Origin: Micromonospora terminaliae
GTDB taxonomy: Bacteria > Actinomycetota > Actinomycetes > Mycobacteriales > Micromonosporaceae
Assembly (NCBI RefSeq): GCF_009671205.1
Contig: NZ_CP045309.1
Coordinates: 1,798,001-1,862,000 of the forward strand
Direction of reading: 5' to 3'
DNA length: 64,000 bases
Shown here in pieces: positions 16,111 to 22,958 of this stretch. Made by a program: the position numbers and the translations under genes. The notes below the pieces were generated by a model that was not told the origin of the DNA, made no database searches, and saw nothing but the letters and a program-made list of their open reading frames with translations. Each line of letters begins with the position of its first letter. The stretch's first letter is position 1.

Positions 16111-16584
16111 TCACGCCCGGCCTCCGGTGCCGGTGCCCCTGCCGGAGGTGGCGGGGGCGACCGCGTAGGCACGCAGCGCCGAGGCGAGCTGTGGCGGTAC
16201 CGGTGCCGGAGTGGTGGCGCCGTCGACCACACGCATGCACGCCACTCGCTGACGGCATCGAGCCACCAGATCCTCCACTCCGTCACGTACCCGCACGATG
16301 TCGAAGGCGAGGCCGATCTGGGTCTGAGTCAGTTCCCTGAGCCGCATCCTGATCGACACCTCGTCGAAGGCGGAAACCTCGGCGAGGTATTCGCACTCGG
16401 ACTCGATCGGGCGAAGCTCCAGGTCGCCACTCAGCTCGTCGAGCACGCGCGGAGCGTGCTCGAGCAGGAACATCTCGCGACACCGGCCCTGCCAACGCGC
16501 GTAGTTGACGGTGTAGACATTGCCGACGAGGTTCGTCTCCTCGAAGCCGACAACGTGCCGGTATTCGTAGTAGTTCTTCCTCAC
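16111..16584 (-). CDS. CalE7/SgcE10-like hot-dog acyl thioesterase
   Basis: This 157-residue single hot-dog protein begins with a tyrosine-rich block and then GFEETNLVGNVY, VNYARWQGRCREMFL and ECEYLAEVSAFDEV. From memory this strongly resembles the thioesterases that release polyenes from enediyne iterative PKSs (CalE7, DynE7, SgcE10). The arginine of RWQGR and the preceding N/E residues are the family active site. The C-terminal 25 residues are G/T-rich and look disordered. No enediyne PKS lies in the window. The likely partner is therefore one of the PKS modules here, or an iterative synthase outside. It is co-directional with the P450 downstream. Confidence 0.85.
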   Translation of the reverse strand: MRKNYYEYRHVVGFEETNLVGNVYTVNYARWQGRCREMFLLEHAPRVLDELSGDLELRPIESECEYLAEVSAFDEVSIRMRLRELTQTQIGLAFDIVRVRDGVEDLVARCRQRVACMRVVDGATTPAPVPPQLASALRAYAVAPATSGRGTGTGGRA

Positions 16585-16737
16585 TGGCCGCCTCCGTCAG
16601 TCGCTTACGCAAATCAAAGGCGCGAACACCCCCGGGTCGCCGGCTGTGTCGCAGATTGTTCTGCCCGCTGATCTGGGACCACGATGCGCGCAGGCCGTGC
16701 GCCTCTTCATCTCGGACCTTGCTCACAGAAACAGCAA

Positions 16738-16747
16738 TCTCCGATTA
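16738..16747 (-). promoter_or_regulatory. Shared TAATCGGAGA element, copy 1
   Basis: Read on the minus strand, TAATCGGAGA lies about 155 nt before the hot-dog thioesterase start. It is preceded by CTCGGAG, so CGGAG occurs twice with a 4-nt spacer. The same 10-mer recurs upstream of the aminotransferase at 20033-20042. The kinase/regulator genes lie between the two copies. Candidate regulator site only. Confidence 0.3.
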
Positions 16748-16789
16748 CTCCGAGTCGCGACATCCGGCTAGCGTCAGCCGTCGGGCGCC

Positions 16790-17398
16790 CTATGGCAGCC
16801 AGCCCGAGTCGTACGCCATCTTGACCGCGTCGACCCGGTTGCGGGCGTGCAGCTTGGTCACGACCGTCGTGAGGTAGTTGCGGACGGTCCCGACCGACAG
16901 ATGCAGGGCAGAGGCGATCTCGGTGGGGTTGGCGCCCTTGGCCGTCAGCCGCAGCACCTCGTGCTCCCGCGTGGACAGCGGGTTCTGGCCGCAGTCCCAC
17001 GCGGACAGGGCCAGCTGCGGGTCGATCACCCGGCGACCCAGGGCGACGGCGCGGATGGCGTCAGCCAGGTCCTCCGGAGGGGCGTCCTTGAGCAGGAAGC
17101 CGGACACCCCGGCGGCGAGCGCGCGGCTGACCGTCCCGGACCGGCCCAGGCTCGTGAGGATGAGGGTACGACAGCAGGGCAGCTTGGCCCTGAGCTGGGC
17201 TGCCGCCGACAGGCCGTCCATGCCCGGAAGGTCGACGTCGAGGACCGCGACATCGGGCCGGCAGCGCAGCGCCGTGGAGAGGATGTCGGTGCCGTTCTCA
17301 AGGGCCGCCACCACCTTCAGGTCCCGCTCCAGTTCGATGAGGGCCACCAGCGCCCCGCGGACCATGGCGACGTCCTCGGCTAGCAAGATCCGCAGCAT
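16790..17398 (-). CDS. NarL/LuxR-type response regulator
   Basis: This is a 202-residue response regulator with a receiver domain (1-120: acidic LLAEDV, phospho-acceptor Asp54 in VLDVDLPGMDG, Thr/Ser at LILTSLG, Lys at FLLKDAPPE) and a C-terminal LuxR-type helix-turn-helix (about 138-200: LSTREHEVLRL, GTVRNYLTTV). I start it at the ATG 17398, which has GAGGGAG six bases upstream, rather than at an in-frame start 132 nt earlier inside the kinase gene. It follows the kinase by 16 nt and forms a two-component pair with it. Targets are unknown; the repeated TAATCGGAGA elements on either side are candidates. Confidence 0.95.
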   Translation of the reverse strand: MLRILLAEDVAMVRGALVALIELERDLKVVAALENGTDILSTALRCRPDVAVLDVDLPGMDGLSAAAQLRAKLPCCRTLILTSLGRSGTVSRALAAGVSGFLLKDAPPEDLADAIRAVALGRRVIDPQLALSAWDCGQNPLSTREHEVLRLTAKGANPTEIASALHLSVGTVRNYLTTVVTKLHARNRVDAVKMAYDSGWLP

Positions 17399-17414
17399 GC
17401 ACAACTCCCTCAAT

Positions 17415-18620
17415 TCACGCCGCCGGCCGACGCGGCGCCGACGAGGTCCATCGATTCCGGCGTGACCGTGCACCCACGCCCGCGTCAGCTTGGGTGGCGA
17501 TCTTCGCGAGCACGTGGAATCGTCCGTCACCGCGCACCGTTGCGCTCAATGTGCCGCCGACTGCCTGCAGTCGGAAGGCGAGATTCTCCAGCCCACCACC
17601 GTCGCGGTAGGTGCGTGCGGTCCGTGGCACCCCGTCGTTGACCACGGACAGAGTGATGTGTCCATTGGTCTGTTCGGCCGTGACCCAGCAGTTCCGCGCA
17701 CTGCTGTGCCGGAGGATGTTCGTCGTCAGCTCCCGCAGGAGCATGGCCAGGACGGAGTCGACCTTGTCGGGCAGAACTCCGCAGTTCAGGTCGACCCGCG
17801 CTGTGATGTCGGCGCTGGCGAACAGCGAGGCCACGGCCGCCGCCTCCTGGGCCAGTGAATTGTTGCGGTACCCCTGGGCGACCTGCCGCACCTCGGTGAC
17901 GGCCTGCCGGGCCATGGCGACCACGTCCCGCAGTTCACCGCGTGCCTTGGCTGGGTCGCTATTCATGAGCCGTCCGGCCAGCTCGGCCCGGAGCGTGATC
18001 GCGGCCAGGCTGTAACCGAGCAGATCGTGCAGGTCCCGGGCGAAGCGCATCCGTTCCCTGATCACGGCTAGCTGTACCACCTCGGTGTGCGTGCCCTGCG
18101 CCTGCTTGACGGTGCGGGTGAGGCGGCACATGGCGAAGATGGTCAGGCCGACGGCCAGGCTGGTGATGGCGAGGTAGCCGGCGTCTCGAACTCCCAGCCC
18201 TGACGTCAGGGCGGCCGCGAACAGGCTCACGATGACGGCGGTGAGCGGCGCCCAGGCGGCCCGACCGGGTATCACCAGCAGCACTGACGCTGCGAGGAAT
18301 CCCCCCGATCCGGGCCAGGCCGCACCGACGACCAGCAGCGGCAGGTAGGTGGCGAGGCCCTCGACGGCCAGGAGGCCCATTCGCTGCCACGGTGGACGCG
18401 ACGCGGTCTCTCTGAAGTGACGGGCCTGCAGGACGGTCAGGGTGGTGACCACGGCCAGACTGGCGGCCAGCCGCCGCGGCGGCACGGGCACGGCCAGGAT
18501 CGCACTGATCTGCACCGCGAACAGCACGCCGAGGATCACGGCCCGTAGGCGTGCCACCACCGGCGACTTGTCCTCGCGTTGCGACTCCTGTGCCGACGGC
18601 ATGTAACTGATCGGCTTCAT
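17415..18620 (-). CDS. Sensor histidine kinase (HisKA_3 / NarX-DesK type)
   Basis: This 401-residue membrane kinase has five or six hydrophobic segments in residues 25-170. The dimerisation/phospho-acceptor block is ERMRFARDLHDLLGYSLA with His198, and the HATPase has an N box LLRELTTNILRHSSA and G box DGGGLENLAFRL. There is no periplasmic sensor domain, so the membrane bundle probably senses the signal, as in DesK-like kinases. The last 20 residues are R-rich and outside the ATPase fold. The in-frame ATG at 18602 is an alternative start. It is paired with the adjacent response regulator. It may govern the cluster or respond to envelope stress caused by the product. Confidence 0.93.
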   Translation of the reverse strand: MKPISYMPSAQESQREDKSPVVARLRAVILGVLFAVQISAILAVPVPPRRLAASLAVVTTLTVLQARHFRETASRPPWQRMGLLAVEGLATYLPLLVVGAAWPGSGGFLAASVLLVIPGRAAWAPLTAVIVSLFAAALTSGLGVRDAGYLAITSLAVGLTIFAMCRLTRTVKQAQGTHTEVVQLAVIRERMRFARDLHDLLGYSLAAITLRAELAGRLMNSDPAKARGELRDVVAMARQAVTEVRQVAQGYRNNSLAQEAAAVASLFASADITARVDLNCGVLPDKVDSVLAMLLRELTTNILRHSSARNCWVTAEQTNGHITLSVVNDGVPRTARTYRDGGGLENLAFRLQAVGGTLSATVRGDGRFHVLAKIATQADAGVGARSRRNRWTSSAPRRPAA

Positions 18621-18770
18621 GGCATCTGTGATGTCATTCGGAAACCCCCGAAACCAGGTCTTCGTGGATGGTCCATCGACGCTTTCTGCAATTCCGTCGA
18701 AGGCGCTGTGGGCCTGCGACGAGGCGGCCGGACCGCTGGTGTGCTCGGGCCGGCGCTCAGGTGTCGACGG

Positions 18771-19907
18771 TCAGCACACGATGTGCGTCCACCCCAGGTC
18801 GTCGGGGATACGGCCGTATTGGATGCCGAGCAGTTCGTCACGGAGGCGCAGGGTCACCGGACCGGGGCGACCGTCGCCGATCGTCCACTCGTCGTTCGCC
18901 CCGCGTACGCGCCCGACCGGCGCGATGACCGCCGCCGTGCCGCAGGCGAAGACCTCGGTGATCAGGCCGGCCTCGCACTGCTTACGCCACTGCTGCACGT
19001 TGATGCGCCCCTCGTTGCGGCCGAGGCCGAGCCGCCCGGCCAACTGGAGCAGCGAATCCCGCGTCACCCCGGGCAGGAGCGTGCCGGTCAGCGCGGGGGT
19101 CATGAGCGATGAAGACTCGCCGTCCGCTGAATGTTGGACGAAGCAGAGATTCATCCCACCCATTTCCTCTATCCAGGTGTGCTCGACCGCATCCAGCCAG
19201 ACAACCTGGTCGCAGCCCTGCTCGACTGCCTCTCGCTGCGCGAGGAAGGCGGCCGCGTAGTTGCCGCCGGCCTTCGCGGCCCCGGTCCCGCCGGGCGCGG
19301 CGCGGGCGTACTCCTCCGACAGCCACACGGTCAGTGCCCGCGGGCCGGTCCGGGTGCTGAAGACGGCAGATGCCGGGCAGGCGATCACGCAGAACAGGTA
19401 GCTGCGCGCTGGGAGCGTGAACCCCAGTGTGGGCTCGGTCGCGATCATGAACGGGCGAAGGTACAGGCTGGTGCCGTCACCGTTGGGTACCCACTGTCGG
19501 TCCTGCCGGACGAGCAGTTCGACGGCTCTGACGAAGGTGTCGACCGGGAGCTCCGGCATCGCCAGTCGCCGGGCGGAGGCGTTGAACCGGGCGGCGTTGC
19601 GCTCCGGGCGGAACAGCGCGATCGAACCGTCCTGCTGGCGGTACGCCTTCATGCCTTCGAAGATCTCTTGCCCGTAGTGGAAGACGGAGGCCGACGGCGG
19701 CAGAGCGATGTTCTGAAACGCTTCAAGTCGCCCGTCGTGCCAACCCCGCTCGGCGTCCCAGCGCAGGGTGACCATGTGGTCGGTGAACACCTTGCCGAAG
19801 ACCGGTGCGTTCAGTATCTCCCGTCGGTCCAGCTCCGACATCGGATTGCGGATTGGACGCACGTCGAAATCTATTATGACTACTGCCCTCCCCATCAGAC
19901 CATGCAC
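18771..19907 (-). CDS. ilvE: Branched-chain amino acid aminotransferase
   Basis: This is a 378-residue fold-type IV PLP aminotransferase of the IlvE family, interconverting Val/Leu/Ile and their 2-oxo acids. Typical pieces are FGKVFTDHMVTLRWD, SVFHYGQEIFEGMKAYR, the PLP lysine in GAAKAGGNYAAAFL, and EEMGGMNLCFV. An ATG 12 nt inside the frame (19895) is an equally good start; neither has a strong ribosome site. A branched-chain aminotransferase in a lipopeptide-like cluster usually feeds branched starter acids or supplies a hydrophobic residue. That fits the acyl-ligase-primed megasynthase. It could also be a displaced household gene. Confidence 0.95.
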   Translation of the reverse strand: MHGLMGRAVVIIDFDVRPIRNPMSELDRREILNAPVFGKVFTDHMVTLRWDAERGWHDGRLEAFQNIALPPSASVFHYGQEIFEGMKAYRQQDGSIALFRPERNAARFNASARRLAMPELPVDTFVRAVELLVRQDRQWVPNGDGTSLYLRPFMIATEPTLGFTLPARSYLFCVIACPASAVFSTRTGPRALTVWLSEEYARAAPGGTGAAKAGGNYAAAFLAQREAVEQGCDQVVWLDAVEHTWIEEMGGMNLCFVQHSADGESSSLMTPALTGTLLPGVTRDSLLQLAGRLGLGRNEGRINVQQWRKQCEAGLITEVFACGTAAVIAPVGRVRGANDEWTIGDGRPGPVTLRLRDELLGIQYGRIPDDLGWTHIVC

Positions 19908-20032
19908 TGCGTGCAGTTGGTGACCATTCCCCCGAGTAATCAGTCACCGCAGTCTATTCGACGCAAATAATTCCTCTTCGTCCGTGGAACCGTGGGCCGT
20001 CCAGCTCACCGGCGTAAAACGCTGACAATTAT

Positions 20033-20042
20033 TCTCCGATTA
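20033..20042 (-). promoter_or_regulatory. Shared TAATCGGAGA element, copy 2
   Basis: This is the second copy of the 10-mer also found at 16738-16747, in the same orientation, about 126 nt before the aminotransferase start. It overlaps an A+T-rich block that begins with a minus-strand TTGACT (20042-20047), so it may lie in a promoter. Confidence 0.3.
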
Positions 20043-21765
20043 GTCAATTGCGCCGGGCGATGCTCCTGGTGGCCGGATAGTCCGATTTGCACCGATCACC
20101 TCCCTCTCCTGGGCTCACAGGTCGTATCGAACTACCTCTACATCCATCCTAGATCGAGTGGCGTTCTTGCGTCGAGTCCCGTTGATCGGATCGCGGCCGG
20201 CCGTCACCTCCTGGTTTTCCGAGAATGGCCAGGTCAGAGTTGGTGGGGAGATTCTCTCCGGCCCGATTTGCGGGTTGACCGGCAGCTGCTGGGTCGTGGA
20301 GCCGCTTCGGTGCCCCGGTCGGCCGGGGCTCCGCCTGGGCGGCCGATGCTTCTGTCGATTCGTCCGTTTGTCCCGATTTCGGCATCTCTTGCGGACCACA
20401 ATCGGAAATAGATGGTCATCGCTACCGCTTCCCGCATTTTCCTCCTCCGTGCTCCTCAGGAAGGAGTGTCAACAACTTTGCGCCTCTCCCGCAGGGCCGC
20501 GCGCGTCGCGCCGAGCTCTCGTAAATTGCCTGCGCGGGGGAAGCGGACGGCCGGAGCTGCGATTCGGGCACGGGAAACTACTGCCATTCAGCGCACTCAG
20601 GAGGTGGTCCGCCCATTGCTCCAACCGGTACGGCTCTCAACGAGCTCGGTCGGTATTTGATCATCACTGGGTCGTGTTCTCGTACGGGGCGGGCGTCATT
20701 GATATCGCGGCGCCCGTCGTCGCCGACGGCAGGCGCCGTAGACGTCATCATCGTGACCGGAAAGGCCACGGTGGGTGGCGGTGTGGTGACAGTTGAAGAT
20801 GGCCGGCTTTTGATCGGTGCGCCGGCAAGATCGACGGCCGGCGGTCGGGAGCAGCGTCGCAGTTGCGGCCCGCGATGCGGTCGTCGCTGAAAGCAATGGT
20901 CGGCGTGCGGCCGGGTGTTCCAGATCGGTGCACGGGGGCCTGGGATGTACAGCTGGACACATGAGTCGACAACCCGGGCGGGTCATTGTGTAAAGGGGGC
21001 ACGAGTCGGACTCGAGATCCAGGTGGCGTCCGCTGGGCCGAGCTGATCGGCGGCACCATCGTCGTCGCGTTCTGCGGTTCAGCCGGTGCGGAAACCGTTT
21101 CTCCCGCGCCGGCGCCGGGCCAGGACGAGACGGTGGGTCGTAGCCGGCCACGGCACACTGTGGATGGTTGGACGGGAAGCTTCCGCACCTCAGGCGGTCT
21201 CTGCCCGGGCGGAGCGGCGCGACGACCCGCCGACACTATGTCCGGGAATCCGCAGGACGACGTGGCATGGAGGTGCGCCGGCGAACCCCCGCGCCGCGGA
21301 ATGCGGGCCGCGCCTACGCCACCGACAACGCCGCCCGGATGCGGGCAGCAACTGCCGTTGGCGCGGAGCGATCCGACGACGTGGCATTTGTGGTCCACCG
21401 GTTTCGGCAACAAGGAGAAGCGTGGCCAGGCGCGACGCGGACACTCGCCGGGCGGCTGGGTGCCGACCGGATCACACCGCTGTAGGCATGAAAGATGCTG
21501 ACAGCCCGGTGTGATTTCCCGGCGAATGTCTTCAGCGCCGAGGACGACCGGATAAGCCGGCACGGCCGCAGCTTCGCCAGCCGCCTCTCGCCACGCTGTG
21601 ATCCATCGTTAACGTCGGTGTGCCACCAACCGTCGGATCGGCGTATCAGGCGGCATCTCGTCACTGTCTTGTGCTGCGAGCCGTACTCGATCTCGGGAGC
21701 CGACGGTCGCATCCGTCGGCATGCCGGAAACATGGCCCCCCCATGGCCAGGTGACCGAACCTGAC

Positions 21766-21781
21766 TAGCGCGAATGCGCTA
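21766..21781. repeat. Perfect short palindrome in the gene-free stretch
   Basis: TAGCGC and GCGCTA flank a GAAT loop. It lies about 360 bp beyond the end of the core operon. It could be a small terminator hairpin or an operator; chance occurrence is possible. Confidence 0.3.
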
Positions 21782-22142
21782 CGTAGTTGCCATCGTCGGC
21801 ATGGCGGCGAACTGTGGACCAGGACCGGTTCCTCGTTAAGAGCAAAGGTGTCCGAACAGGGGACCGGCGCACGTGAGATCACCGATCCCGGCATCAGAGT
21901 GGATCTTTTCCACGATGACAGCGCCACGGCGATGACGGTGGCGGGCTGGAGGAAACTCGCTATTCAAGATCTGCAACCGTGGTCGGGCCGGTCATCGTGG
22001 CCGCACCGCTCTCGGGGGGCGCGGAGTGGTATTCGTGGGTCACCGTACCCCCGGCGCAGGGCGTCCGGGGACAGACGTCCGGACGGCCTCCCTCATCCGT
22101 GCGTCTCCTTGTCCGCGTGCCTTCCGCGTGACGGCTCGCTGC

Positions 22143-22958
22143 TCACCGCAGCGCCTCTGCAACGATGCGCGCGACGGCGGGATCGGCGAGCAGCGCCGCG
22201 CGGGACACCGGGAGGCGGTGGTCCTCGACGCCGAACCCGGCGGGCAGGTCGTGGTGTTCGGACACGATGACCGTCTCCGTGCCGCCCCGCGCCGCGCCCG
22301 CGCGTCCGGCGGTGACCAGATAGCTGAGGAAGGCGCCGAACCGCTCCGAGAATCCCTGGCCCACCTCCTCGCCGGCGTCCAACATGTCGCACACGGTGTG
22401 GACGACGTCGTCGTACACGGCCTGCAGGCCGCGCATCGCCTCGCCGAGCGCCGCGGGAGGCTGGGTGCCGATGTCCGTACCGAGGGGACGGGTGAGGCCG
22501 TCCGCGGTAGCGAGGGCAGCCCGGATCTGGTCCTCCGACAGCAGTCCCGCGTAACCCTCCACCGACGTGGCGAAGAGGTCTTGGATCAGGGCGCCGTCGA
22601 CGTGGCTCGGGTCGAGCAGCACGACCGGGGGCTCGGGCAGGCCGCTCCTGCGCAGCAGGTCGGCCGCTTGTCGGGCCAACGCGCTGCCGGCGCAGTAGCC
22701 GAGCACCCCGCAGACCTCCAGCCCGGCGCTGGCGACGTCGTCGAGCCAGCGGCTGAGGCAGCGGTGGGGATCCGTGCCGGTGACCGGGTCGCCGGTCTGC
22801 GGAGCGAACACCGGCTCCCACACGACCGGCTCCGGTGCGAGGTTGGCGACCAGGTCGCTGAAGCCGGCCTCGCGGCGTCCGGGGCCGAAGTCCACGGCGA
22901 GCAGGACGCGATCGCTGGGGCCTGGGGCGAGAACCCGCCACGTGGTGTGCATCGTCAT
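22143..22958 (-). CDS. Stand-alone thioesterase-like alpha/beta hydrolase with Cys nucleophile
   Basis: This is a 271-residue alpha/beta hydrolase and the last gene of the core operon, where a product-releasing enzyme is expected. The nucleophile elbow reads GYCAG (87-91), placing Cys89 where thioesterases normally have Ser. VVLLDP follows about 25 residues on, and a late SEHHDLP block can supply the His. The TE-like half of 4565-5620 shares these three landmarks, so the two are paralogues. Known assembly-line TEs with Cys include those that form beta-lactones and monobactams (obafluorin, sulfazecin). Cys may therefore indicate unusual ring closure rather than hydrolysis; that step is inference. 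The start overlaps the upstream stop by 4 nt (ATGA). Confidence 0.75.
   Translation of the reverse strand: MTMHTTWRVLAPGPSDRVLLAVDFGPGRREAGFSDLVANLAPEPVVWEPVFAPQTGDPVTGTDPHRCLSRWLDDVASAGLEVCGVLGYCAGSALARQAADLLRRSGLPEPPVVLLDPSHVDGALIQDLFATSVEGYAGLLSEDQIRAALATADGLTRPLGTDIGTQPPAALGEAMRGLQAVYDDVVHTVCDMLDAGEEVGQGFSERFGAFLSYLVTAGRAGAARGGTETVIVSEHHDLPAGFGVEDHRLPVSRAALLADPAVARIVAEALR

Larger units (their letters stand above)
19908..22142. other. 2.2-kb stretch without a convincing gene
   Basis: This is the longest non-coding-looking part of the window, between the aminotransferase start and the end of the core leftward operon. It holds the aminotransferase promoter and presumably the terminator of the 37478-22143 operon. 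The first 250 bp are visibly richer in A+T. Open frames exist on both strands (for example 20158-20796 plus and 20748-21563 minus). They are Cys/Pro/Arg-rich, overlap each other and match no family I know. A frame at 21848 begins MSEQGTGAREITDPG and looks protein-like for about 45 residues before turning into low-complexity sequence, so a decayed gene is possible. I see no transposase, tRNA or tandem repeats. Confidence 0.6.

Noticed and set aside
12521..16584. An enediyne biosynthetic cluster
   Set aside because: Only accessory-type proteins are present. There is no PKSE with a KS-AT-ACP-KR-DH layout and no E3-E5 set in the window.
20748..21563. 271-codon minus-strand frame in the 2.2-kb gap
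   Set aside because: Cys/Pro/Arg-rich with no family resemblance and overlapped by several frames on the other strand, so not supported as a gene.
21848..22270. 140-codon plus-strand frame starting MSEQGTGAREITDPG
   Set aside because: The first 45 residues look protein-like, but the rest is low-complexity and runs into the antisense of the Cys thioesterase. Mentioned only as a possible decayed gene.
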